This document shows, piece after piece, positions 33,696 through 42,800 of a stretch of DNA of 64,000 nucleotides (positions within the stretch are counted from its first letter, which is position 1; the number at the start of each line of letters is the position of its first letter). The notes beneath the pieces were generated by a model. That model ran no database searches and was not told the origin of the DNA. It saw only the letters and a list, made by a program, of their open reading frames with translations. The translations under genes and the position numbers were made by a program. Source of the DNA: Streptomyces venezuelae (GTDB lineage Bacteria > Actinomycetota > Actinomycetes > Streptomycetales > Streptomycetaceae); NCBI RefSeq assembly GCF_008642355.1, contig NZ_CP029193.1, positions 3,124,001 through 3,188,000 on the forward strand. The letters run 5' to 3'.

Positions 33696-34391
33696 TCAGG
33701 CAGCGGCGCCGCGGTTGCCGACGAGGCGCGGCAGGATGCGGAAGCCGATGCCGCCGGCGATCATCGTCGCGGCGCCGATCAGCAGGAACGTCGTCTCGGT
33801 GGCGCCGGTCTCGGCGAGCTCGCCCTTGTCGGCCGTCGGCTGGGCGTTGTTGCCGCCCTGCTCGACCGGCTTGGAGCCGGTGTCGGTCAGGCTGTCCTTG
33901 CCCTTGCCCTGCTCGACGGGGCTGGAGCCGCCGTCGGGGTTGTTGTCGTTGCCGCCCCCGCCGCCGTTGCTGCCGCCGCCGTTGCCGTTCCCGTCGTCCG
34001 GGTCGGTCGGGTCGGTCGGGTCCGAGGTGGGCGGGTCGGAGGGGTCGGTCGGGTCCTCTGTGGGCTCCGGGTCCTCGGTGGGCTCCGTGGGCTCCTCGGT
34101 GGGCTCGGTGGGCTCCTCGGTGGGCTCACCCGGGTCCGGGTCGCCCGGGTTCTCGGGGTCCTCGGGGCCGGGGATCTCCGGGTCGCCCGGAGGGGTCTCG
34201 TCGCCCGGACCCGGAACGTCCACGTCCACGCCGACGCCGGTCTCGTCCGCGTGAGCGTCCGCGCTCACACCGCCGAGGTCGACGCCCACGTCGAGGGCCG
34301 ATGCGGCACCCGCGGCGGTCAGCGAGGCGCCCGCGGCGATCACGGCGCCCGCGGCTATCCGCGCGACACGGATCCGCGTCTTCTTTGTCAT
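33696..34391 (-). CDS. Sortase-anchored, Pro/Glu/Thr-rich surface protein (LAETG motif)
   Basis: 231 residues. Signal peptide (about 1-33: basic MTKKTRIRVAR, hydrophobic IAAGAVIAAGASLTAAGAAS). The middle is a low-complexity stalk with many EPTEEPTEPTEDP repeats and a Gly/Asn-rich stretch (about 60-170). At the C-terminus is the cell wall sorting signal LAETG, then a hydrophobic segment (TTFLLIGAATMIAGGIGFRIL) and a short basic tail. LAxTG is the form recognised by class E sortases of Streptomyces. The start is ATG 34391. No binding domain is seen; the stalk probably displays or spaces something on the wall. Confidence 0.9.
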   Translation of the reverse strand: MTKKTRIRVARIAAGAVIAAGASLTAAGAASALDVGVDLGGVSADAHADETGVGVDVDVPGPGDETPPGDPEIPGPEDPENPGDPDPGEPTEEPTEPTEEPTEPTEDPEPTEDPTDPSDPPTSDPTDPTDPDDGNGNGGGSNGGGGGNDNNPDGGSSPVEQGKGKDSLTDTGSKPVEQGGNNAQPTADKGELAETGATETTFLLIGAATMIAGGIGFRILPRLVGNRGAAA

Positions 34392-34618
34392 CTGGCTGCC
34401 ACCCCCAGTAGCTGAATCGTCAGTGAGGCAGCGTCCGGGGCTGCGTTCGCCGGGGCGACCCGGTCGATTCGACCGGCCCCCGCAGATCCCACGCGCCCCA
34501 GGAATACGCATGCCGCGCGCTAGCCTTTCCACTTTTCACAGCAGCGTCAAGGTCGTTGCGCCTGCGATGTCCGAAATTAGGGGAGTTGACCGTACTACGG
34601 AGATGCGACTGTGACGCA
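34392..34618. other. Upstream region of the LAETG protein gene
   Basis: Holds no gene I can support. It should carry the promoter of the LAETG gene; I cannot name -10/-35 boxes with confidence. Confidence 0.4.
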
Positions 34619-34653
34619 AAAGGCAACTGCCGCCTGAAGGGCGGCAGTTGCCT
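34619..34653 (-). terminator. Terminator downstream of prfB
   Basis: Perfect 15-bp inverted repeat (34619-34633 and 34639-34653), followed by TTTT on the minus strand. A second smaller GC-rich hairpin (about 34675-34695) lies between it and the prfB stop. Confidence 0.75.
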
Positions 34654-34698
34654 TGTCGATAAAGCTGTTCCATTCCCCGCCGTCACTCGGCGGGGTTT

Positions 34699-35805
34699 TT
34701 ACTTCTCCTGCTGCTTGCGCCAGCGAATTCCGGCTTCCAGGAAACCGTCGATCTCGCCGTTGAAGACGGACTCGGGGTTGCCGACCTCGAACTCCGTCCG
34801 CAGGTCCTTCACCATCTGGTAGGGGTGCAGGACGTACGAACGCATCTGGTTGCCCCAGGAGTTGCCGCCGTCACCCTTGAGGGCGTTCATCTTGGCCTGC
34901 TCCTCCTGGCGGCGACGCTCGAGGAGCTTCGCCTGGAGGACGTTCATCGCGGTCGCCTTGTTCTGGATCTGCGAGCGCTCGTTCTGACAGGAGACGACGA
35001 TGCCGGTCGGCAGGTGGGTCAGGCGGACCGCGGAGTCCGTCGTGTTGACGCCCTGGCCGCCGGGGCCCGACGAGCGGTACACGTCGATGCGCAGCTCGCT
35101 CTCGTCGATCTCGATGTGGTCGGTCTGCTCCACCACGGGGAGGATCTCGACGCCGGCGAAGGAGGTCTGGCGGCGGCCCTGGTTGTCGAAGGGCGAGATG
35201 CGCACGAGGCGGTGGGTGCCCTGCTCGACGGAGAGCGTTCCGTAGGCGTACGGGACGTTCACGGCGAAGGTGGTCGACTTGATGCCGGCCTCTTCCGCGT
35301 ACGACGTCTCGTAGAGCTCCGTCTTGTAGCCGTGGCGCTCGGCCCAGCGCAGGTACATGCGCTGCAGCTTCTCCGCGAAGTCGGAGGCGTCGACGCCTCC
35401 GGCCTCGGCGCGGATGGTGACGACGGCCTCACGCGCGTCGTACTCCCCGGAGAGGAGGGTCCTGACCTCCATCTCGTCCAGCGCCTTCTTGACGGACTCG
35501 AGCTCGGACTCCGCCTCGGCGCGGGTGTCCGGGTCGTCCTCCTCCTCGGCCATCTCGAAGAGCACGCTGAGGTCGTCGATGCGCCCACGGAGCGCTTCGG
35601 CCTTCCTGACCTCCGCCTGGAGGTGGCTCAGCTTGCTGGTGATCTTCTGCGCCGCGTCGGGGTCGTCCCAGAGGGACGGTGCGGCCGCCTGCTCCTCGAG
35701 CACGGCGATATCGGCCCTCATCTTGTCGAGGTCCAGGACGGCCTCGATCGACTCCATGGTCGAGGAGAGGGACTTGAGCTCTTCGGATACATCGACGACT
35801 GCCAC
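34699..35805 (-). CDS. prfB: Peptide chain release factor 2
   Basis: Recognises UGA and UAA stop codons and hydrolyses the peptidyl-tRNA. It has 368 residues, with the SPF anticodon-like tripeptide ([11 protein letters not shown]) and the GGQ catalytic loop ([17 protein letters not shown]). The frame is continuous: the programmed +1 frameshift of many bacterial prfB genes is absent, as known for actinobacteria. The start is ATG 35805. Upstream lies the 113-bp repeat region. Confidence 0.96.
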   Translation of the reverse strand: MAVVDVSEELKSLSSTMESIEAVLDLDKMRADIAVLEEQAAAPSLWDDPDAAQKITSKLSHLQAEVRKAEALRGRIDDLSVLFEMAEEEDDPDTRAEAESELESVKKALDEMEVRTLLSGEYDAREAVVTIRAEAGGVDASDFAEKLQRMYLRWAERHGYKTELYETSYAEEAGIKSTTFAVNVPYAYGTLSVEQGTHRLVRISPFDNQGRRQTSFAGVEILPVVEQTDHIEIDESELRIDVYRSSGPGGQGVNTTDSAVRLTHLPTGIVVSCQNERSQIQNKATAMNVLQAKLLERRRQEEQAKMNALKGDGGNSWGNQMRSYVLHPYQMVKDLRTEFEVGNPESVFNGEIDGFLEAGIRWRKQQEK

Positions 35806-35888
35806 GACTCCAGCCTAACGGTTCCGGCAAGGGTGGCTCGGCGCCCCCTCCGGGGCCGACCCTCCCCGCCCCCGCGGACCGCCGCGCG

Positions 35889-36313
35889 TCACTCGCGCAG
35901 TCCCCCGCGCCCCTGAGGCAGCCTGCGGGCGCCCGGAGGCGAATCGGCGCGGAACACCGAGGGCCGCTCCCGTGCCTCTGGGGCCGCCTCCGGGAGGGCG
36001 GGGCGGAGCGGCGCCGGGTGCTGGGGACCACCTAGGGGCGCGGGGAACTGCGCGAGCAGCCACCGTCCGCCCGCACGCGAGACCCGCGCCCTGGGGCCGC
36101 CTCCGGGCGAGCGGGACAGGGCGGCGCCGGGTGCCGAGGATCGCCCAGGGGCGCAGGGAACTGCGCGAGCAGCCACCGTCCGCCCGCACGCGAGACCCAC
36201 GCCCTGGGGCCGCCTCCGGGCGAGCGGGACAGGGCGGCGCCGGGTGCCGAGGATCGCCCAGGGGCGCGGGGAACTGCGCGAGCAGCCACCTTCCGCCCGC
36301 ACGCGCGACCCAC
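35889..36313. repeat. 113-bp tandem repeat array with an inverted flanking copy
   Basis: The motif GAACTGCGCGAGCAGCCACC starts at 36045, 36158 and 36271, an exact period of 113 bp. A partial copy of the unit precedes it (from about 35965), and an inverted, slightly changed copy of its core (CGCGCAGTCCCCCGCGCCCCT) lies at about 35896-35916. The core AGGGGCGCGGGGAACTGCGCGA is a sequence widely scattered through Streptomyces genomes (from memory). The array fills the 534-bp gap between prfB and the kinase gene, which otherwise holds no supported gene; frames through it are repeat products. Confidence 0.85.
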
Positions 36314-36339
36314 CCGGGGGGGGGACGCCGCGGGTGGGG

Positions 36340-37578
36340 TCAGGGGGTTTCGGGGGCTGAGGTGCCCGGCTGCGACGGGGGTGCGTCGTCGTCGCTCGTG
36401 GCGACCCACGTGCCCACGCCCGCCGCGGCCACGAGGACGACGCCCGCCACGCCGAGCGTGATCCTGCGGCGCCGCGCCGACGTGCGGTGCTTGGCGGAGC
36501 CGGGACGGGCCGTGCCCGAGGCACGGGGCGCGCGGGCCGTGCCGCGGGCTCCGCCGGCCAGTTCGTCGGGCCCGGGGACGCGCATGGACGTGTGCGTGTC
36601 GCGGTTGGAGTCGGCGGAGGCGGAGCCGGGGACGAGGGGGACGGCGCCCCGCCGGGGCGCGGTCGCGCGGGGCTCGGGCGGCGCCGAGTCCTCGTACGCC
36701 TCCTCGGCCGGCGAAGGCTCCGTGTCGGGTTCGTCGACGTCGAGCGGCGGCATCCCCGCGACGAGCGGCAGCAGCTCCCGCAGCCGCGAGGCCAGCTCGG
36801 AGGCGCGCAGCCGGGACGCGGGGGCCTTGGCCAGGCACTGGACGAGGAGCTGCCAGAGCTCTTCGGGGATGCCGGGGAGGGGGACGACGGTTTCCGTGAC
36901 GTGGCGGCGCAGGACCGCTCCCGGGTGGCCGCCGCCGAAGGGGGTGAACCCCGCGAGGAGTTCGTACAGGACCGTGGCGAGCGCGTAGATGTCGACGGCG
37001 GCGCGCGGCGGGAGGCCCTCGATGATCTCGGGGGCGAGGTAGTCGGGCGTACCGATGATCTTCGTCGCGCGGGTGCGGCGCGGGGAGTCGATCAGCTTGG
37101 CGACGCCGAAGTCGGTGAGGAGGGCGGGGTGGGAGCCGCCGGGGCCGAGGGGGCCCTGCATGTCGAGGAGGACGTTCTCGGGCTTGACGTCGCGGTGCAC
37201 GATGCCCGCGGCATGCGCGGCGGCGAGCCCGTCGGCGACGTCCGCGACGATGGCGACGGCGGCCTCGGGCGCCATGCGCCGCTCGCGGTCGAGCCGGGTG
37301 CGCAGGTCCGTGCCGCGGACGAGGTCCATGACGAGGGCGAGGTCGTTGCCGTCGACCACCAGGTCGTGGACGCCCACCACGCGCGGGTGGTCAAGGCTGA
37401 GCAGCGCCGTGCGCTCCTGGACGAAGCGGCCGACGAGTTCCTGGTCGGAGGCCAGGTCCTCGCGCAGCAGCTTGATGGCGACGGGGCCTTCCGGCCCCTC
37501 GCCGAGCCACACCGTGCCGGCGCTGCCACGGCCCAGGATCTGGTGGGCGGTGTACCGGCTGCCGATCTTGCGCGTCAA
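36340..37578 (-). CDS. pkaB: Membrane Ser/Thr protein kinase (PkaB-like)
   Basis: Eukaryotic-type kinase of 412 residues. The kinase domain (about 8-265) has ATP-binding K36 in VAIKLLRED, catalytic HRD (D130, GIVHRDVKPEN), and DFG (D156). A disordered linker follows (about 275-370), then one membrane helix (about 372-392, ITLGVAGVVLVAAAGVGTWV) and a short extracytoplasmic tail (about 20 residues) without PASTA repeats. The start is ATG 37578. It follows the pkaA-like gene on the same strand; in S. coelicolor PkaA and PkaB are encoded side by side, and the lengths agree with that pair. Confidence 0.88.
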   Translation of the reverse strand: MTRKIGSRYTAHQILGRGSAGTVWLGEGPEGPVAIKLLREDLASDQELVGRFVQERTALLSLDHPRVVGVHDLVVDGNDLALVMDLVRGTDLRTRLDRERRMAPEAAVAIVADVADGLAAAHAAGIVHRDVKPENVLLDMQGPLGPGGSHPALLTDFGVAKLIDSPRRTRATKIIGTPDYLAPEIIEGLPPRAAVDIYALATVLYELLAGFTPFGGGHPGAVLRRHVTETVVPLPGIPEELWQLLVQCLAKAPASRLRASELASRLRELLPLVAGMPPLDVDEPDTEPSPAEEAYEDSAPPEPRATAPRRGAVPLVPGSASADSNRDTHTSMRVPGPDELAGGARGTARAPRASGTARPGSAKHRTSARRRRITLGVAGVVLVAAAGVGTWVATSDDDAPPSQPGTSAPETP

Positions 37579-37699
37579 GACTGCTCCTACGGATGCGTGT
37601 TGGCGACAAAACTACGCGGCCTTGCCGCCAACCTTCACTCCGGGAGCGGAAATCACCCTGCAGATGTCGACAAATCCCCAACATCGGCAGGCGAACCGG

Positions 37700-39373
37700 C
37701 TAGTTGCCGCCGATCTTCCCCATCCAGCCGCTGACCGTGTCGTACCAGTCCTTCAGCTGCTCCCAGTACCCCTTCGTCGTGCCGATCCAGTCCTGGAGCG
37801 GGCTGAACTCCCAGACCAGCCAGCTCGCCACGAACAGGATGACGATCGTGAAGAGGCAGCCCTTGAGACAGCCGAGCCCCGGGATCTTCATCGGGTTGGC
37901 GCTGCGCTGCCTCGGCTGACGCGGCTCGCGGGGCTCCCGCGTGGGGCGTGGTGCGGGCTGCTGCGGCGGCGCGGCGTACTGCTGCGGCTGGTGCTGGGGC
38001 TGGTACTGCGGCTGCGGCGCCGGCGCGTACTGCTGCCGCTGCTGCCGCTGGCCGCGCGGCTGCTGCGGCGCGTACTGCTGCGGGTGCGGCTGCTGCTGGG
38101 GGCGGGCGACCTGACGCTGGGGGCGGCGGCGCAGCGGGTCCTGCTCGGGGTCCAGGTGCGCCTGGTACTGCGTCTGCTCGTTGCGGTCGCGGGCCGCGGC
38201 CATCTGGCTCTGCCAGGGGTGCGGGTCGTTGGGGTCCGCGCCGGGGCCGCCCGGCGGGACCGGGGGCATGACGGCGGTCGGGTCGGCGGCGCCGCGGTTG
38301 TTGGGCAGGACGGAGGTCGGGTCGGCGTCGCCGGACCCGGAACCGTGGCCGCCGGTGCTCTGCATGACGCTGGTCGCGGCGTTCGGGTCGTACGAGCCCG
38401 CGTTGTTCGGCAGCACCTGCGTCGGGTCGGCCGCGCCCGGGGTCTCCGGGACGTGGGCCGGCGACGGGTCCGGCATGAGCAGCGCGCCCACGCCCTCCGC
38501 GGCGGCGATCTGCGCCGGGGTGGAGTGCACGCCGACGCCCTCGGCGACGGCGCGCAGGCCGCGGGCGAGGTTCTCGGCGCTGGGACGGCGGTCCGGGTCC
38601 TTGTCGAGGCAGCGCTCGATGACCGTCCACAGCGGGTCGGGGACGGTCGAGGGGCGGCGCGGCTCGGCGCTGAGGTGCTGGTGGAGGACTTCGAGGGCGG
38701 AGCCGCCGGAGAACGGCGGGCGCCCGGTGACGAGCTCGTACAGGAGGATGCCCGCGCCGTAGATGTCGACGGCGCTGGTCTGGGGGCGGCCCTCGGCGGA
38801 CTCCGGCGCGACGTACGCGGGCGTGCCGACGAATTCGTGCGTACGGGTCAGCCCCGGGGAGTCCGCGAGGCGCGCGATGCCGAAGTCGGTGAGCATCGGG
38901 TGCATGCCCTGGCTGTCCTGCTTGAGGAGGACGTTGGCGGGCTTCAGGTCGCGGTGCACGACGCCGTCGGCGTGGCTGGCGGCGAGCGCGTCGGCGATCT
39001 GGGCGGTGAGCAGGGCCGCCGCGACGGGCGTGAACGGGCCGTTCTCGCGCAGGTAGCGGTGCAGGTCGGGGCCGTCGACGAGGTCCATGACCAGGGCGAG
39101 CAGGTCGCCCTCGACGACCAGGTCGCGCGTGCGGACGATGTTCTCGTGCGTCAGCCTGAGCAGGACGGACCGCTCTCTGAGGAAGCGCATCACGACGTCC
39201 GCGTCGTTGGCGAGCTCTTCCTTCAGGACCTTGATCGCGACGGTCTCGCCGGGCTGGCCCGGGACGGCCGCCTCGGCGCCCGCGGTCTCCCGCTGGCGGG
39301 CTCGCCAGACGGTGCCCGTGGCGCCGCGCCCGAGCGGCTCCTCGAGCAGGTACTTGCTGCCTACCGGCCGCAC
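37700..39373 (-). CDS. pkaA: Membrane Ser/Thr protein kinase (PkaA-like)
   Basis: 557 residues. The kinase domain (about 5-270) has K48 in VAIKVLKEE, HRD (D142, GVVHRDLKPAN) and DFG (LTDFGIARL). The long linker (about 290-500) is rich in PNN, GGP and Gln/Pro repeats (PEQDPLRRRPQRQVARPQQQ), followed by a C-terminal hydrophobic segment (CLKGCLFTIVILFVASWLVW) and a short tail ending WMGKIGGN. The start is GTG 39373 (VRPVGSKYLLEEPLG) with GGGAG eight bases upstream. It is divergent from the FHA-FtsK gene; FHA domains bind phosphothreonine, so the neighbour could be a substrate. Confidence 0.88.
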   Translation of the reverse strand: MRPVGSKYLLEEPLGRGATGTVWRARQRETAGAEAAVPGQPGETVAIKVLKEELANDADVVMRFLRERSVLLRLTHENIVRTRDLVVEGDLLALVMDLVDGPDLHRYLRENGPFTPVAAALLTAQIADALAASHADGVVHRDLKPANVLLKQDSQGMHPMLTDFGIARLADSPGLTRTHEFVGTPAYVAPESAEGRPQTSAVDIYGAGILLYELVTGRPPFSGGSALEVLHQHLSAEPRRPSTVPDPLWTVIERCLDKDPDRRPSAENLARGLRAVAEGVGVHSTPAQIAAAEGVGALLMPDPSPAHVPETPGAADPTQVLPNNAGSYDPNAATSVMQSTGGHGSGSGDADPTSVLPNNRGAADPTAVMPPVPPGGPGADPNDPHPWQSQMAAARDRNEQTQYQAHLDPEQDPLRRRPQRQVARPQQQPHPQQYAPQQPRGQRQQRQQYAPAPQPQYQPQHQPQQYAAPPQQPAPRPTREPREPRQPRQRSANPMKIPGLGCLKGCLFTIVILFVASWLVWEFSPLQDWIGTTKGYWEQLKDWYDTVSGWMGKIGGN

Positions 39374-39848
39374 GTCATGCGCTCCCTGCTGGTCTGGCTG
39401 GTCCCGACCCGGACGCTGGTCATGTCCGGGGGGGCTGTCCGATGGTGTTCCGACCCACTGTAATGCCGTCGAACATGGCACCGGCCGGTCCGATTCCGCC
39501 CGGCCTTTTTCTTTCCGGGGCATTCCGGATCGTTGTTCGGTGGAAAGACGCTCGCCCGTGGCCATTGGTTGCCGAGTGGTTCCGAACGGGTCTCCGGACC
39601 GCCTTCCGCATCGACCGGGATCCGGTCTTCGCTCGAGAACGCCCGGAGATATCCACAACGGTCCGAGCAGGCACTTTTCCGAGCAGAGCCGACCAATCAA
39701 GATCACTTACAGGTGGCCGCCGGGCGTGTTGTCAGTGGCAGGTGCGAGGATGCCTCCAGTACTGGCCGACGTGCCCGTGTGCGGTGGGGGGAATCACAGC
39801 GCGTGTCCCCGTGCCGGGCGCCCAGCGCAGAAGGGACCGCTGACGGCG
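39374..39848. other. 475-bp divergent region between pkaA and the FHA-FtsK gene
   Basis: No gene supported. It should hold both promoters. A short dyad, GGCCGG...CCGGCC followed by TTTTT (39483-39510), looks like a terminator or attenuator on the plus strand, far upstream of the FHA-FtsK start. Confidence 0.5.
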
Positions 39849-42800
39849 ATGCAGATCCGGCTGACCGTCCTCGGGCCGCGCAGCGGCCGGACCGAGCAGC
39901 AAGGCCGCCCCACGGCGGCGAGCGATGCCCAGTCGACCGGGCCGCAGGGTGCCTGTGACGTCCTGGTCACCGCGCCCGCCGGGACCGCGCTGGCCGCGGT
40001 CGCCTCCGGTCTGGCCACGACTGTGGCGGGCAGTGACGCGCCCCTCGTGCTGTACGCGGGCCCGGACCGCCTCGACGCCCAGCGCTGCACCCTCGGCGAG
40101 CCTCCCTTGATCGACGGAGCGGTGCTCTCCCTCGGCACGCCCGCCGAGCCGGGCCCCGAACTCGCGGGCGCCGCCGCCCAGTTGCACGTGGTGGCCGGGC
40201 CGGACGCCGGTGGTGTCCATCTCCTGCACGGCGGCCGGATCCAGGTCGGCCGCTCGGCGGACGCGGACGTCCCGCTGGACGACCCGGACGTCTCGCGCAT
40301 GCACTGCTCGGTCACGCTCACCGCGGACGGCCGGGTCACGGTCACGGACCTGGGCTCGACGAACGGCACGGCGGTGGACGGCAAGGAGGTCACCGACCGT
40401 CCGGTGCGCCTCTCCCCCGGCTCCCTGCTGCGCATCGGCGAGTCCGCGCTCCGTCTGACGGACGGCGCGGGCGGCCCCGTGTCCGGCGCGGGCACGGCGC
40501 TCGCGACGGCGCCCGACGGCGAGGGCCACGTGCGCGTGCGGCCCGTCGGGACGGCCCCGCCCACCCTCGTGGAGGCGGCACCGGACGGCTCCGGAGCCCA
40601 TCACGCGTACGGCCCGGCGGGCTGGGGCGCAGCGGGCGCCACCGGCGGCGCGGGCACGTACGACACCGGCGCCCAGACCCCGCAGGGGGCGTACGGGCCG
40701 GCGAATGCCCACGGCGCGCAGAGCCCGTACGGGGCGTACGGAACGCAGCCCGCGCCGGTCGAGCACGGCATGCCCGGCGGCATCGACCGCACCGGCGCCG
40801 AGACGCCCGTCGTGCCGCACCAGGGCACCGCCCCCGACACCGAGCGGACCCGCACCGGCACTCCCGCGCGCGGGACGACCGTCCCCCGCAACCTGCGCAA
40901 GCGCGGCGGTCTCTCGGCCTGGGCCCGGCGACTGAAGGGCGGCCGGGACGACGGCCGGGGCCACGATCCGTACGACGGCCCGGACGGTCCCGACGAGTTC
41001 GAGGAGTACGGGGGGCACGGGGAGTACGGGGGATACGGGGAGCACGGAGGGCGCGACGGACACGACGGGTCCTACGAGACGTACGCGGACGGCGGGCACG
41101 CCGACGGCCACGGCCCGCGACCGCTCGGCCCCTCCCCCGAGGACCTCGCCATAACCGCGGCCGCCCGCACCCCCGAGGCGTGGCCCGATCCCGCCGCCCT
41201 GCTGCTCACCGCCCTCGGCCCCGGCCCGCGCCTCTGGGAGCGCGGCCCCGGTCATCCCGAGGCACTCGCGGTGCGGCTCGGCACGGTCGACCGCGCCCTG
41301 CCCGCGGCCGACGGACGCGAGGGGCTGCTGCCCGCCGTCCCCGTCACGGTCGGGCTGCGCGAGGCCGGCTCGCTGGGCCTCGCCGGGCCCCGGGACCGGC
41401 TCACCGGCCTGGCCAGGGCGGTCGTCGCCCAGCTCGCCGCGCTGCACTCCCCCGACACCCTGGAGATCGTGCTGGTCAGCACGGACCGGGCACGCGTGAC
41501 GGCCGAGCGGACCGCCGAGTGGGCCTGGCTCGGCTGGCTCCCCCACCTGCGGCCCGCGCACGGCCAGGACTGCCGTCTCCTCCTCGCCTACGACCGCGAC
41601 CAGGCGGCGGCCCGCACGGACGAACTGATCCGCCGCCTCGACGACCACGTCGCCGACAGCGGCACGGGTCACGCGGGCACGGCCCCGGCCGGCGCGCGGA
41701 CGGTCGTCGTCGTCGACGGCGACCCCGGCTCCGCGGCCCTGCGCGAGTCCACCGTCCGGCTCGCCGCCGAGGGCGCGCAGGCCGGGATCCACGTGGTGTG
41801 CCTGGCCGAGACGGTCGCCGCGTCGCCCGCGTCGCCGGTCCTGGACACGTACGAGGCGGCCTGCGCGGTGGCGCCCGCCTTCCGCGCGTGCGGTGCGGTC
41901 GCGCTGCTGAGCGGCGATGTGGCGACCGCGCTGCGGCTGATGCGGACGGCGGGCGGGCGGCCCGCGGGCCACGGCACCGTCGCCGCCGTGGACGCGGTGT
42001 CGGCGGCCTGGGCCGAGCGGTTCGCGCGGGCCCTCGCGCCGCTGCGCACGGACGGCACGGCGGGTGAGGGACACGCGCGCGTGTCCGCGCCGCTGCCCCT
42101 GTCGGCCCGGCTCCTCGACGAACTGGGGCTCGCCAGGGCCACGCCCGCCTCGCTGATGGCGCGGTGGGCGGCCGCCGCCGACGACCCCGAGGCACTCGGC
42201 GGGCGGGCCACGGCCGTGCTCGGCGCGGGCCCGCGCGGCCCCGTCGTCGCGGACCTCGGCGCGGAAGGCCCGCACCTGCTCGTGGAGGGTCCGGCGGGCA
42301 GCGGCCGTACGGAGCTGCTGCGCTCCGTCGCCGCGTCCCTGGCGGCCGCCGAGCGCCCCGACCGGCTGGGCATCGTGCTCGTCGACGGGCGGGACGGTGT
42401 CGGTGCGGGGGGCGCCGCCGGGCGGCAGGGGACGGGGCTCGCCGTCTGTACGGACCTGCCGCACGTCACGACGCACCTCGTCGCCAACGACCCCGTGCGG
42501 ATGCGGGCGTTCGCGCAGTCCCTGGCCGCGGAGCTGAAGCGGCGGGCGGAGCTGCTCGGCAGGCTCGGGTTCGCGGAGTGGCACACGCAGCGGGAGGTGT
42601 CGGGGCGGATGGTGACGCAGCGGTCGCAGTCGTCCGCGCCGGGCGCGGTCGCGGCGTCCACGGCCCCCGCGCCGGCCTCCCCACGCTCCGAGACCACCCC
42701 CTCGGCACCCGCCCGCCCGGGAACCGCTCCCTCGGCCTCCACCCACCCAGCGGGCCGCCCCTCCGCCTCCGCCCACCAGGGAGCCATGACGTCGGCCTCC

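Noticed and set aside
34699..35805. Programmed +1 frameshift in prfB
   Set aside because: The frame is continuous from ATG to stop; no internal UGA is present.
35806..36339. Protein-coding frames through the 113-bp repeat
   Set aside because: They repeat with the DNA unit and have no start signal or similarity.
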